Positions 12,749-25,009 are shown, numbered from the stretch's first letter. The stretch: DNA of 64,000 nucleotides from Trachythela sp. YZ-2020 (GCA_016169945.1 JADLSH010000256.1:1736001-1800000); one strand, 5' to 3'. Translations and numbers: made by a program. The notes: generated by a model not told the origin, from the letters alone.

Positions 12749-13097
12749 CTACAGAAGAATTAAAATGCAATCAACCAAATGACAAGCTTATGTATATGGG
12801 AAGAACGAATTTATATCTATATGAACACGTTGAATATACGAATATCTGAAATTAGGTCTGAAATATGAATACATTTCTCTCAGATTCAATTCATTCTTGA
12901 GAAATCCTAAATGTTCTGCATCAACAAGATCATTATCAGAAAACAGACGAAGTGATTGAACTGCATTATAACTTATTGTGAAAATTGAACACACTTAGAA
13001 AGCAATATATGTAAGCCGTTTGAAAGGCAAGGTGATTTTTGACATGACATATACGTTAACCTTAATTGTACAAGTTTAGAAAATAATTTCGACTTAC

Positions 13098-13330
13098 CTT
13101 TTTGCACGAAGTCCTCACTCACTCACTTCTGTCTGATCTTGAAATAAACAGTTGAATCAATAGTCTTGTATTTTAACTGCGTAGTGACCGGAAAAAGTCG
13201 TTTCAGCTCGGTGCTAAAGGATGATGCAGTCTCCTGGCTAATGTTATGCAGTAAGTACGAATGGTGATAATACATGCAGATTTGTTGTTGAAAAGCGCCG
13301 TTATAGATAATTGGTCTTTTTATATAGCCA
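13098..13330 (-). promoter_or_regulatory. FREP copy 1 promoter and 5' untranslated exon
   Basis: A TATA-like element on the minus strand (CTATATAAAAAG, 13316-13327) lies upstream of a splice donor (AAAAAG then GTAAGT) at 13098/13097. The coding first exon has its own acceptor (TCTGTAG then AATTTTCACC-ATG at 12748), so a non-coding 5' exon from about 13290 to 13098 is inferred. The TATA, donor and acceptor are conserved at 27641-27654/27388 and 41228-41240/40974. In unit 4 the TATA (53452-53464) remains, but a retroposon has landed between it and the donor. The transcription start was not seen directly. Confidence 0.55.
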
Positions 13331-14039
13331 TATAGATTTAAAGTTCAGATAAAGTTTACATTATATAAACATTACAATTAGTTCACTTACATAGACCTAA
13401 GTTTAGGTTGATCAGTTGATGGTTCACTGACTAATTCTAGGCCGTAAAAATGTTGGAGTTAGATTATAGAGATTTATATATTTAGCATTTTATAGGATAA
13501 TGAACCTATTATTGCTCTTGCAAGAATGCTGCTCTCTGCTGTAGTCACTGCCACTGCAGGCGTTATAAACTATTGGAAATTATGGAATGAAAGATAAACT
13601 GATAGTCCATATATTTTTATCTTTATTTTATCAACTTTAACTGTATAGGTCTAAGGTCTCTTTTGTATTAGATCCGTTTTGTATATGGTTATTTAACTTA
13701 TATACACACTAGGGTACCTGCAAGGTAGGGAATGCCGCGGGGACTGTTATTATTATATAGCTTCTTGAAACAAACATGACTTTTATGCAATACAATTGCA
13801 AATTATATTTAGTAGATTATAATTATTGGCATTGACCCAATGTGTATGCCACAAGATATCAGGTTGCGGGATGGCTTGCGCGCTGTCAGTAGATGCATAC
13901 CCTAGCATAGTTTGCAGGATTAAACAAGCTAAATGTATCACAAAACATGAAAGGCATCAATTGATAGTTTTGTAACATCTATTTCAATATTTTCCATGTA
14001 TTGTTCTTCGACATGGAATTCCCAAATGAAACCCATGTT

Positions 14040-14590
14040 TACTGCGATGAGTAATATGACACTGCCACACAAGCAAATTTGCATATTTTTGTAGCGTATA
14101 AAAGCGTTAAAAATATATACATGTGCGCGAAATAATTTTGCATTTGGAAAGCTATAAAACGAAAGCGTTGTTCTATCTTTCTGTTCTTACTTTGCTGGAT
14201 ATGTGAGTCACCTACATGTAAAGCACAACTCATAATAGTCATTGCCATTCGAATATTTGTCTTAGTGTCAGAATTGATCGAGACTCTGAGATTCTGAGAC
14301 CACTGTCCGTTTTGACAATAACAATGCATGCTTATATTTCCCTGCCAAGTGCCAATACGACCATACATTATTTCATTCGCTTAATGACACTTATAATAAC
14401 AACGTAAATTAATTCCCATACTAAAAAATAATAGGATTCTTCTTTACTTATATTTGAATTTTTTGCCTTTCTATTTCGCGCAAGTGTATATATTTCGACG
14501 ATCAAGCTACATGCAAATTTGCTTACACGGCAGCAGTGGCAGTGTCATATTATTAGATCAGTGGTCATATTACTGGGCTAAATTGGTATA
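14040..14590. repeat. Foldback-like element with degenerate ~110-bp arms
   Basis: The left arm (about 14045-14155) contains 'taatatgacactgccac' and 'caaatttgcat'. The right arm (about 14455-14565) reads the reverse complement with scattered differences: 'atgcaaatttgctt', 'tggcagtgtcatatta'. Both arms also share a 'tttcgcgca' block and a run of tatata. Copies occur at about 28375-28885, 41965-42475 and 59015-59530. The minus-strand open frame between the arms (GTWQGNISMHCYCQNG) is conserved only because the whole unit was duplicated. Confidence 0.6.
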
Positions 14591-14633
14591 CTATAGCCCC
14601 CCTAGCCCCCCTCCCCCGTCTCCGCGGTCCCTG

Positions 14634-14732
14634 TTTTAGTTTACACAGGCAAAACTTTGGCGTTGGGCGTACCCGCGTAGCCTTATGGGTAAAACTATCA
14701 AATCTGCTGATCACTTTAGAAAGTCGCTATAC
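14634..14732 (+). repeat. Dispersed copy of Ly6-like intron sequence
   Basis: About 100 bp matching 15955-16057 (last intron of the Ly6-like gene) with scattered substitutions and small indels: 'tttacacaggcaaaacttt' here against 'tttacacaggcgaaacctt' there, and 'aaaactatcaaatctgctga' in both. It is repeated in all four units, so it predates the tandem amplification. Confidence 0.75.
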
Positions 14733-15368
14733 AAATAATTTTAGACATAGAATCAAATGTCAGTGATAGTCATTCAGAACTATATAGTTTCCCCCTTCTA
14801 TGATATATATATTGAAAAATTATTGAAATAGTGTTTGACGTAATATTTTTTTTCGGATTTTCAATTGGTCTGTCTGATACTAAGAATAATGTTAATATAC
14901 ATTTTCTCCATCAAACCGTACATGGTTAATTTATATAAAAGACACGTTCTGACAGCGTGGGATTTTTAATGAAATGTTTGAGAGAACTTTTTAAGGTAAA
15001 AATGAACAAGCGTGTATTATTTTATTTACCGTCTTTTTTATTACATCATTTACTAACTTTTTTATGTTTGAAAGCGAGCCTTTTGTATGTTTAAGAATAT
15101 CAAGTGGGCATGCAGGGAAATCCCATCAAGTGTATCATTGAAGACTGTGTGTGTGGGCAGCATACTGCGACGTAGGAAGGACAGGTCAAGCCTTGTTTGT
15201 AAACATGATCTACGTCCTTGGTAAATATACATTCAAAATCTCTGGTATGTTGCCATATTTGTATATATATATATATAGATATACGACGTGTGAGAGGAAA
15301 AGCATAGGACATAAACAGGACTTTAAAGTAAACATTCAGTACACATGTTTGGTCTCGACAGTAGTGTG

Positions 15369-16717
15369 TTTACTGTGAAAACTTTCAAGAACTGCGACTG
15401 TGCACTCTACTGTCAGTTCAAAACCAGAAGTCGGGGTCAATGTCACACAATCTCAAGTAGCCTCTACTTCGCAAACTGCAGCACAGGCTAGTTCAAATAC
15501 TGCTTCATCCGATGCCCCAGGACAGGCTAGTTCAAATACTGCTTCATCCGATGCTCCAGGACAGGCTAGTTCAAATACTGCTTCATCCGATGCTCCAGGA
15601 CAGGCTAGTTCAAATACTGCTTCATCCGCTGCTCCAGGACAGGCTAGTTCAAATACTGCTTCATCCGATGCTCCAGGACAGGCTAGTTCAAATACTGCTT
15701 CATCCGCTGCTCCAGGACAGGCTAGTTCAAATGCTGTACCAAAGTCTTTGAAAACAGGTGTGTGCTTGAATCCCGCATAAATCTGAGAAATAGTTTTATT
15801 AGAACTACACGCGTAGCAAACGTACGTATATTTCATGTAATAAATATATTATTTTCTTTTCTGTTTCTAGAAAGTGCAGGTGTCCAGCCTTCGTCAATCT
15901 CTTATAATGGACGTAAGTCTGATCAAATTTTCTCTATCATCAATTTCATGCGCATTTTAGTTTACACAGGCGAAACCTTGGCGTTGGACGACACGACCTG
16001 CATAGCCTTATGGGTAAAACTATCAAATCTGCTGATCATTGCAGAGAGTTGCTATACTGATATAGATACTTTTATCCTCCTTTGCGCCAAGTTCATGGAA
16101 ATAATGGATATAAAGAATCCATGCTTGATTACGATCGACTCAAGTCTTCACACTTTATTATCATTCGCCATGCCGTGGAACAGTGATAGCCCGATACTGA
16201 TTCGTTATTTGAAATTTCTTTGACCAAATGTCAAGAATTTCCTACAGTGTGATTAACAGCCAGCGAGTCTATAGAGCTATCTCTCTATTGCTAAGTGGCT
16301 GGTATGTGACTGTACGTGTTTTTTGTATATTTATTTTTGCATTTGTATTTTTTTTAAGGATCTTGTTACAAGTGTTCGTACAACGGTTCAGCCTCAGAAT
16401 ACTGCATAAAAGGAAACGAAAGTTGTACGGGTAATGCAACGTACTTTCTGTCTAGATTTCAACATCAAATTCAAGAACAACAATCAACTCATTGGCAAAG
16501 GTTAACGGTCTCCCAGAATATTGTAAGGATATCAAGTCTGAGTGAGGCCTGTAAACTACGAAACAAAACTCGTGGCAACGGCACTTTCAAGGAGTGCAGT
16601 ATCGAGTGTTGTAAAACGGTTTTGTGTAATCACAGTTTTTCAGACAAGGCTTCATTTCTTGCTTTCCAGATCGCGTGCTGGCTTGTCCTCTTTGCATCTC
16701 TTTGCCTTGTCACATAA
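15369..16717 (+). CDS. Ser/Ala-rich stalk + Ly6/uPAR-like GPI-anchored protein, copy 1 (5' end unresolved)
   Basis: Three 3' exons are clear: stalk exon ending 15757 (AAAACAG then GTGTGT), a 42-bp exon 15871-15912 (TTTCTAG before, GTAAGT after), and last exon 16359-16717. Phases join exactly: KTESAGVQPSSISYNGR, then SCYKCSYNGSASEYC. The stalk has six 13-residue repeats of the form QASSNTASSDAPG, rich in Ser/Thr and likely O-glycosylated. The last exon begins a three-finger domain (C-x2-C), ends it with ECSIECCKTVLCN, and finishes with a GPI-type hydrophobic tail (ACWLVLFASLCLVT). Compared with copy 0, +4 and +8 nt changes put about 30 residues of the middle loop in another frame, losing three cysteines, yet the frame is restored. 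The upstream part of the stalk exon is out of frame relative to the 60 kb copy, so the start and signal peptide are not assigned. Confidence 0.7.
15484..15717 (+). repeat. 39-bp minisatellite coding the stalk repeats (6 copies)
   Basis: Six 39-bp units starting 'caggctagttcaaatactgc', differing mainly at a gat/gct codon (SSDAPG or SSAAPG). Copy number is 4 at 29788-29943 and 43375-43530, and 2 at about 60435-60512. It is in frame with the stalk exon. The open frame on the opposite strand is its shadow. Confidence 0.9.
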
Positions 16718-18003
16718 ACTCTGATTGTGAGCATGAATCTCGTTTTACTTTGCCGATATCTTGCTAAACATGCCCAGAAGACAACAAAGAAATGAATGAG
16801 AATGATAATAGCGGTGGAGTGAAACGCGGGCAATGTTCACTGTTTTTCTGTGCGTACATTTCTACATAATATGGCTTTGTGCCCGTGTTAACATGGCCTT
16901 AATATACGTTTCTTTACGTAATTTTCTTTACTGTCTTAACTAAAGAACTATAATTACATAAACACAAATATTACATGATACATTTTTAATTGACCTTATA
17001 GAAGTGCGGCGTACATCACACAATTTTCAATCGATATAAATATTAGCCACACGCAATGCAATGTGGGATACATGATATAGATCATATTTATATTCATTGT
17101 TTCACAGTGGCGTGACGTAAGGTTCATTATAAATATTAAAAGTCATTGGCTTTCTGAAACAACCATGCATGGAGTTAAAAATGACAGCTCTGAATTCAAT
17201 CCAGGCACCATACAACATGCAGGTCCTTTGGTATATCAGAAGACGTGTCGTACGGGTGGACCTCGTCCACGGTTAATTATGTAAGTAAACACACACACGT
17301 GGATGTAGAAGTCTGACACATGAAAGTTTTAATGCACTAACTTTGCAATATTGGAGGAAACTAAGTACGAAATTATCCGCCATTTTGCGTGGCGAAAATC
17401 ACCACGAGCAACTCCGGACTGCAGCGATAATCTGATTGAATTCAGCAGAAACTGGCCTTTCTAAATTCTCATATAAGAGCAATCGCAGCCTTGTTTTGAT
17501 GGCTAATTTACAGCATTTGAGTAATTTTAAATATTTGCCACCCAAAATGGCAGAAGTGGCAGAAGCTGAACATTTTAATGCCACTTTGCACAACAAGTGG
17601 ATATATCAATTTGTTCCAAATTTCGCTCAAATTTAAAAAGTGCTGTATTACTGTTGGGGTAAAGTGAGATATGATAATATCTCGAACGTGCGGTGCCAGT
17701 GCGGGTAGAGTATAGCAAATACGGCGGTTGACTGTTGTGTAAAACTACCTGAAAAATACAATGAGAACTTCGACGTTTCGAGAGAAGGCCCTTCGTCTGG
17801 AAGTTAGTTTAACTAAGCCTTCGCTCGAAACGTCGAAGTTCTCATTGTATTTTTCAGGTAGTTTTACACAACAGTCAACCGCCGTATGAGATATGCCATA
17901 AAGCTTATTATTGATTGATGCGCGTAAAACAAAAATTTGCATACGTCACTTGCGTGACAAACTTAGAAACGAACTTAGAAACAGACAAAGCCAGAAGTGA
18001 GTT
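16718..18003. other. Tail-to-tail spacer between Ly6-like copy 1 and FREP copy 2
   Basis: 3' untranslated and spacer DNA with no coding exon seen. It contains a short (AC)n run near 17290 and the 169-bp foldback element at 17719-17887. It is almost identical to 61517-62805. Confidence 0.6.
17719..17887. mobile_element. Foldback element with perfect 64-bp arms
   Basis: The left arm 17719-17782 starts 'atacggcggttgactg'; the right arm 17824-17887 is its exact reverse complement; the loop is 41 bp. The same element is at 31580-31748, 45159-45327 and 62521-62689 but absent from the first spacer. No target duplication was recognised. It sits 3' of both convergent genes and would form a long hairpin in any read-through transcript. 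Confidence 0.88.
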
Positions 18004-18689
18004 GTGATAGGTTTTTATTGAAAATAGACAGTGATACACAGTAAGATAATTTCAACAGAGATCTATATTTCTACTTGGTTTATAGTAAAATATTTGTCTA
18101 ATGCAAGAGCTTGTTATATATGCATGTTGAAGTCTATTACAATCTAGAAAATTAATATTTTGAATAAATGTGCATGATTTATGAATTAAGTTATTTTTCT
18201 CTTACACAATTGTGCAGTGTATATTTGAGAAGAAAACGTGGTCCTGAGACTAAAATTGCGCAGGACGGATTTTCATCTCAGTTTTTTTCATAGATCTGTA
18301 GTCGCCTTTCCAGTGGTACCAGGTAATTCCAGAGGCAGATCTCTGACCATCCTGCAGGTACTGACCGTTGAGGTTGGAGTGGTGACAGGACCTATACCAC
18401 CATGCACCTTTGCAGCGCACAGCGCAGTTGCTACCCCATTGATCATTATCTCTGTCATAGGTCGAGAATTTCATTCCGTTGTGATGCTTCAAAGAATCAC
18501 CAGCATTGCCTTAGAAAAAACATTCGTTGAACCCTTTTAAAGTTTGAGATTTTTAGTATCCGATACTCACAGCAATGTGTTAAATTAACCTAAAAATCAA
18601 TGCTTAAAATGTAAATATAAAGTTCAAATCTCGAGCATTTATCTGTATTGGCAAATTTTCAATGACTAAACTTTTTGAATATTCTTTAA

Positions 18690-19002
18690 CAGTGGCGTGC
18701 TGGCAGGGCAATGTGGTCTCTGATTTTAGATTTTTTAGGGGCAAAAAACATAAATGAGCTGCATGAAATTTGTAAGAAAGAAAAAAAAAAAAATTTGTTG
18801 TTTGGGAAGTAAATATTTTGTGAAAAGAACTTATTATTTGGTTAAATATACATATAAACGAAGTAGTCACGGCAATTTCACCACCACGAAATCGATACAC
18901 AAAACAAAATGATTGCGTCTAAGAGAGACTATAAACATACATTATGGGCAAAGCTTTCAAATAAATTTTGAACTGGCCTTGCTTGGTGAAAGCCAGCCAC
19001 TG
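18690..19002. mobile_element. Non-autonomous hAT-like element, unit 2 only
   Basis: 313 bp between 8-bp duplications TTCTTTAA (18682-18689 and 19003-19010), with ends CAGTGGCGTGCTGG and, reversed, CAGTGGCTGGCTTTC. Units 1, 3, 4 and 5 have the empty site, so the insertion followed the unit 2/3 duplication. It lies in the last FREP intron. It contains an A13 run and no transposase. Confidence 0.88.
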
Positions 19003-21287
19003 TTCTTTAATGTTTTGTGTTTAAAATTGTCCGTGATTTCGCATTTAGGTTAAATGACTTTTACAGATTATTGATTATTTAAACACCACAATACTTTCGT
19101 AGTAGCTTCACATCTGTAATTAGTCGCTGGGGCAACAACGACTATGGGTTTCGGCATTTTTCTCTAATCTGAAATCTCCGTGGATGGTAAGAAATGGAAT
19201 GCTTCATGTAAATAGAATATAGTTGACACAGATAATTCAAGATGGCGACCGGGAATAACGTTTGTATGACTAATATTTTAATAGCTCCGGCTAGCGACTT
19301 AACGCTCAATAGAGCGTCTTGTTCATATTATATTTTAACTCGCTACCAGGGCCACCCAGAGGGGGGGGGGGCATCTGCCTCGGGCCCCCAGCTAAAGTGT
19401 AATATGCATATATATTACTAAAGAGTCTCTCAGAATACAGGAATTTTCCATTCCTGAGAACCTAGATTTCATTCTTACCCGGACTCTCCGAAAGTATTTT
19501 AGTACTGAATGCAGACTGAGAGTGCTATTTAAAACGTTGAAGACTACAAGACGTAATCCAGAAGTTCAAGGATATGGAAATCGGTTTTCTAAACAAGAAC
19601 ATGACCCCAAAGATCTTTGACGATGGAAAATAGCTAGGGCCCCCAAATCTCTCTGTGCAGCCCTGCTTGCTACTATATAGCAAGGGTTGGGTTAATTGTT
19701 CAATGTACTGAAAGTTCAACCTGACCTTATACTGCCGTATTTTATGAAATTTATATTTATCAAATCATATTTACCTGAAAAACTTCCGACGTTCAGTTTA
19801 TAACTGTCAGACTCAGAAGCCACAGAAAACGATCCATATTTTGCGTACGGCGTGCTACTATCAAAATCAGTCAAGTCAACTCTTAGAACATTTTGTCGTG
19901 ATTTTGACAAACGATGTATTTTGTCCAACCCAAGCCAAAAATTTCCGTTCAGATCGCCAAAACCATTTTTGTAATCTTGCCACCCACGATAGAAATTTAC
20001 ACTTGCGTCATGTCGTCTTTGGAACACTGTCCAGCCCCCACCACGAGTCTGCATATCACACAAGACTTGAAATATCCAAGGCGATCAGGATCGATAGTAT
20101 AAACACCATTTTTCTTACTCCACTGTTATACAGATTAGCACAACTTCTCCCTAAAATTATAAAATTGTAAAAAGTAGATGAAAGCAAGTATCAGAAACTG
20201 ATTGTTAATGTATTTTCATTCATGCTTAAGCTATTCTGGCGACTTCAATAACGCAATAGGCCCAGATTTATATAAACCTCTATTTCAGAAGCTTCTAATA
20301 CATGATGTAAAAATAATTTCAACTTAAAATTCACCATGTTCAAGTCACATTGTAAATGTTGAACTTATTAAGATGATCATCTAATCATTTGTTGAACTTA
20401 AAAGATATAAATAATAAAACAGAGTAAGAACGTTTTCTTACCAACTTTCATCCTGATACGATCATCATTGACAGTCTTGTTCACACTTCTCAACTGTAAT
20501 TTGAGTTCACTCAAACTTTTCTTCAGTTGTTCGAAATCTGTTTTATGTTGATTGGTTACCTGTGAAAAAGCGGATTTATAACATTTTACGCTGTAGTGGG
20601 TGCGAAGTGATTTGAAGTTCGAGACCCATGTACGATATAGTTGATTTAGAGACCGCTCATTATTCATTGTACAGGGGGGGTCCTGAGGAGAAACTGGGGG
20701 AGACTTTAAAATTTTTTGACTGTGAAAGGGGAGGGAGCTCTCAAGGCAAATAGGAATAAGCGGAAGGGGTGTATTTGAAAATGTATTTATCTTTAATTCA
20801 AATAGTATTGTAAGTCTTCTATAGCTAGATTTTGTTTCATCAGAGCCATTGTGACTTGCGAAGGGGGGGGAGGGGGAGAGGACGAGGGGTGAAACATACC
20901 CTAAAAAACTTGGCAGCAAATGAAGGATTTGTCGGCAAACTAAAAATATCACCATAACTGAACGATACGTTAAATGGGGAAATTCTTTGTTGAAAATGTC
21001 GTCAAAAATGTGGCCAAATGATGCACGTTGCCAAGCAAGTAACGAAATTCCAGTCAAATAAATATGAGATATGGAATCTGCATTATCTGTCTGTCGGTAA
21101 ACGAAGTCTTTCTGGAGAAAATTTAAAATGTGCCATTTTAGAAATGACCAAACAAATTATTTGCAATCTCAACTACTCGAGCTGCTGTTACAACATGAAC
21201 CAAGATAATTAAACTAAGATAATTAAAATTCGGCGTTATAAAAGTATTGACAAGACAATGTTGTTATTTCTGCGTCTTGAAAATTTT

Positions 21288-21419
21288 GAAATTTGAAACC
21301 CAGAAATGCTATTTCCTGCATTCTAAGCTGCGGATTTACTATCAAACATTTACCCCAAACATTCCTATTGTGCCGCAGCTCAGAATGTAGGAAATGACAT
21401 TTCTGGGTTTCAAATTTCG
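21288..21419. repeat. Inverted repeat in the FREP coiled-coil intron (unit 2)
   Basis: Arms of about 45 bp starting 'gaaatttgaaacccagaaat' and ending 'atttctgggtttcaaatttc', with a ~45-bp loop and a few mismatches. It belongs to a block of about 1 kb (20660-21690), also at 34230-35255, that replaces the region holding exon 10 in units 1 and 4. Confidence 0.75.
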
Positions 21420-23463
21420 ATTTGAAACATGCCCTGAACCCCTAGTTATGCAAGGCCTTTTCCATGGTCAGATCTTCCCCTGCTCTGTTATTCCTATTGA
21501 ATTAAGGCGTTGTCCAACAAAATCCTCGTCACCGTAAAGATATGCCAGATTCCAAAATTACATGTTATTGAGTAGTCAACTAGGAATGACCACACCCAGA
21601 GACCACGTATGCTTTTGTCGGCAAATGAGATACGAACACCCCCTGCTTATACCTGACTAACTTTTTTTAGAATATAACTTGTTCAAGAAGGGTAGATCAA
21701 GGTCAATGTTACCTTCGTTTCGTCACCAATCACATTCCATGTTTCATTTGATCTTACATAAAGTTTTTTGGTGTCTTTACGATATTCCAATAACCCTGGC
21801 ACAGGCGGTACTTTCTGGGCAGCGGCACTATCTGGGACAACAACAATCTGTAAAGGGATATAGTATACACATTTGACTAGGCTTATTTGGTTTTTAAAAG
21901 ATGTAACACTCTTACACTGTGTTAATATGATAAATATTCTACTTCATTCATGTAATGTTATATTCAATATATCAGTTCCTTACACCATCGTTCAGAAGAT
22001 TTTTATCCTGATTACATCGTCCCTAGAAAGACACGAAGGAGCAAAGCTTTTATTATGTTTTCTACAAAAACTCTCGTCAATAACTGTCTACTTTTATTTT
22101 GAAAGAACTAAGGTTAACTGGAAAACAACATCCCAGATCTATAAACGTTGTTCCTTATGTTAATGGTTATCAACGCTGAAAAAGTGATAACTAAGAAAAT
22201 TAAACTAACCATTACTGGAACAGCATTTCCATTGTATAACTTGTACCAAACAACTTTTCCTTCAGCAACAGTTACTTTATATTCCATGCATTTATTCCAG
22301 ACTCTTTTTGGAAGTGATGATCTCACCCAAAACCATGTATAGACATTCTTGACAACTGTTCCACCATTTTTAGCTCTGCATTCAGTACCACAATAATTTT
22401 TCTTGCCACCAACAGGACCAAAACAACCGCAACACTAAAAATACGTAAAATGATCATGTAATTAACATATGACAGAAAAATACTCGTTATTTGTGGTGTG
22501 AATCTTGGCTAACAGCTCTTGATAAAGTTATCCTCTTTTTGCTTTTAGTGATTACCAAAAGACAAGTATTCCTAAATTTAAAAAAATCGTCACGATCGAA
22601 TATTTAAAGTAAAATGAAAAGAACCTACTTTATGATTTTCACAGCCAAGAAATGAAGTTGAATCATGGGAGATTCCAGAAGTATTTCCAGACGCACTGTA
22701 GCTGTAAGAAAAGTGTATTTTTTTTAAAGTAGATCATTGTGATGTGTTGTGAAAATATACGACCATTGTGTTGTATTAAAAACGGTAATACTGGCATTTG
22801 TGCATTATATTTTCATTTCATTTCATTTAATCAATATTTTAACAGGAACATCCAGTTTAGCTAAGGCTAGTTTAAATGGAGTCCTGTGTAAATTTAAATT
22901 AGTTACAAATATATTGAACTATAATTACAAAATACACAACATGTACACACACATATACACACAATTCAATATGTTTACCTAAAAGCTCCTGAAAAGTCAA
23001 TTTGAACTGGATAGTATCTGTGGAAGGCGAAACCAACTGAACATGGATGTGCCAAACAATAGTTCAACATGTCCTAGATAATAAATTGAACTTCATGTAA
23101 TTCAGACAGGGCTTGTGGTTCAAAATTCCTGAACTATAAACCTGAAAACTTACCCAACCAAAACCGTTTGACTTGGAATGATATGAACTGAAATGTGAAC
23201 AGCGAAATTTTGTTGAGACAATTTCTTCAGTCTGAAGATCTTTAACATAAGAAATATCTCCAATTCCTGGTGATAATCTACCACATCCTCCTTCATTGAT
23301 CATCAAAAGATTTTTAAAGGACGTTTGTTTTGTAGTCTGAATGACCTACATAGATATTAAAAGGATTTAAAACAGTGATGGTACATTATCATTCATGATC
23401 TATTATCTTAACATGGATCAACACCATACCCAACATGCATCTATTATAATTATGTTTTGCCAA

Positions 23464-23588
23464 TCATTACCATCATGACGTGACCATTATGATCATCACC
23501 ATAATTATCATCATCATCACCCTCATCACTATCATCATCACTATCATCAATATTACCATCATCATCGTGATTATCATAATCATAACCA
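23464..23588. repeat. (ATC)n microsatellite, unit 2
   Basis: Same intronic triplet run as in unit 1, shortened and with different interruptions; matches 37029-37153. Confidence 0.85.
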
Positions 23589-25009
23589 GAAATAAACTTA
23601 TTTCCATTGGGGCTCATCTGCTCATTTCACTTTGTCAGAACAAAGTGCATATAAATATGATCAAAGTGAATATAATTGCGCAGGAAATCTGATTCATAAG
23701 CAACGCTGAAGAGTTATGATTGCGCGTAGACAGACATATAATTGGCAGAGAAAAATTAAGATGTATTAAATCTTTTCTTAATGCTGTACCGACCACTGAG
23801 CTTTTGTTTTACTGAAATCTTCTTGTGTTGCCACTTGAACGCGGAAGTCAAGAATTGAAGCATCACCAAGTGAGCTGGACCAATGAGGTTCTCCAAATGG
23901 TTCAATTGTCTTGTTATTGGAGGGTACTGTCCACGTGACTGGGCTGTTTTACGACCGACCAACGCCCAACCACCACCGTCAGTGCTCATGTCGCACCACA
24001 CCTAAAACAAACATGTTTACCGTGATAAATTTCATGAAAATTTGCAGCAAGCATACTTAATATAAAGAGGTACCATTGTTGAAACATCTCCAGACAATTT
24101 GATCCAATAAAATCCATCCTTTGCCTCAGCATTTTTCTCAAGAGCATCTGAACAGTCGTAAGCAGGATTGAAAAACTCCCCCGTTGGATTGGAACCTTAC
24201 AAAAGAATAATAAAATTATGATTAGTGTGTGAATTTTACTCATTGCAAACTAATGAGTAAAACACAGGCAAATGTGAAGATGTCGAAAGGCTAGTGACAG
24301 ATTTTACAGATATAAAAATAGAATGAAAAACTGTCAGTAGTGAATTGAATATTAAATGTAAAGTTTGTGAAACGTGGCAAAAGTGATCTTATTTATTGTA
24401 ATTTAAAAGTATTCGAGGTATATGATAGAGTTTTTCAACAGCTTTCTTCTGTTGTTAACAATTTAAAACAGGTAATCAGTGTCAAATAGTTTTTATAGGA
24501 GTCGCTTTTAGTGCCATTTCAGTGAAAAGATAATTAAGCATTTTTGAGCCAAGGAAAATGAAAACTTACGCTAATGGTCAGTCAGTTTATGTTTGCAAAA
24601 GGACTATATTTTAGATCTTCAATGATTACTTCATGTTGATAAATTGCCTGGTTACAAATTCTCTACATGCTTTACCAGAGGTTTTGGAGAGTTTGCTAAG
24701 CTAAGGTACCCTCTAGAACCATTACTCTGCTCTGACGTCAGGATATCCTAATCTGTGCCTTCAGCAAAACTTTTCAAGACTTGCAGGACAAAGATGTTTC
24801 GAACGCATTTAGGATTCAAATATGTCCAAATAGTATTAAAATTTCGGATATTGTCCAGTTCTCCGATAACATTTTGTTATGTTTTAACATTAAAAGTCTT
24901 TATCCTCGAGGCACGGCTTTGGGGATTGAAAATTCCATAGTTAAAGTATAAATCTTAGTATCGAATTTTCAATCCCGAAACATACATGTAGGTATGTTAT
25001 TACACATTC

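Larger units (their letters stand above)
12749..15368. other. Head-to-head intergenic region between FREP copy 1 and Ly6-like copy 1
   Basis: Apart from the FREP leader exon and promoter, this holds a degenerate inverted-repeat element (14040-14590) and a copied Ly6-intron fragment (14634-14732). No signal-peptide exon for the plus-strand Ly6-like gene could be recognised, so its 5' end is unresolved. Matching regions are 27021-29660, 40607-43250 and 53030-60300, the last greatly enlarged by insertions. Confidence 0.55.
4568..18003. repeat. Tandem unit 1 (FREP copy 1 + Ly6-like copy 1)
   Basis: Anchored on the conserved 'gtgataggtttttattga' just 3' of each FREP gene, which recurs at 18004, 31865, about 45444 (partly deleted) and 62806. 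All units are in the same orientation. Unit 1 shares with unit 4, but not with units 2 and 3, the hAT-like insertion in the coiled-coil exon, two extra coiled-coil exons and a complete Ly6 last exon. Confidence 0.9.

Noticed and set aside
14039..14368. Minus-strand frame with GTWQGNISMHCYCQNG, conserved in all units
   Set aside because: It lies between and across the arms of a degenerate inverted-repeat element, and its conservation is explained by the segmental duplication. It has a possible donor but no family match, so it is not called a gene.
15453..15836. 127-codon minus-strand open frame with repeated FELACPGA
   Set aside because: Shadow of the plus-strand stalk minisatellite; the plus frame has splice sites and a downstream Ly6 domain.
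17745..17942. 65-codon minus-strand frame repeated in four spacers
   Set aside because: It is the perfect foldback element read through; conservation follows from the element.
20398..21057. 219-codon minus-strand open frame ending in the coiled-coil exon
   Set aside because: Only the part at 20442-20559 is exon, with its own acceptor; the rest is intron and inserted DNA, and the frame is broken in unit 3.
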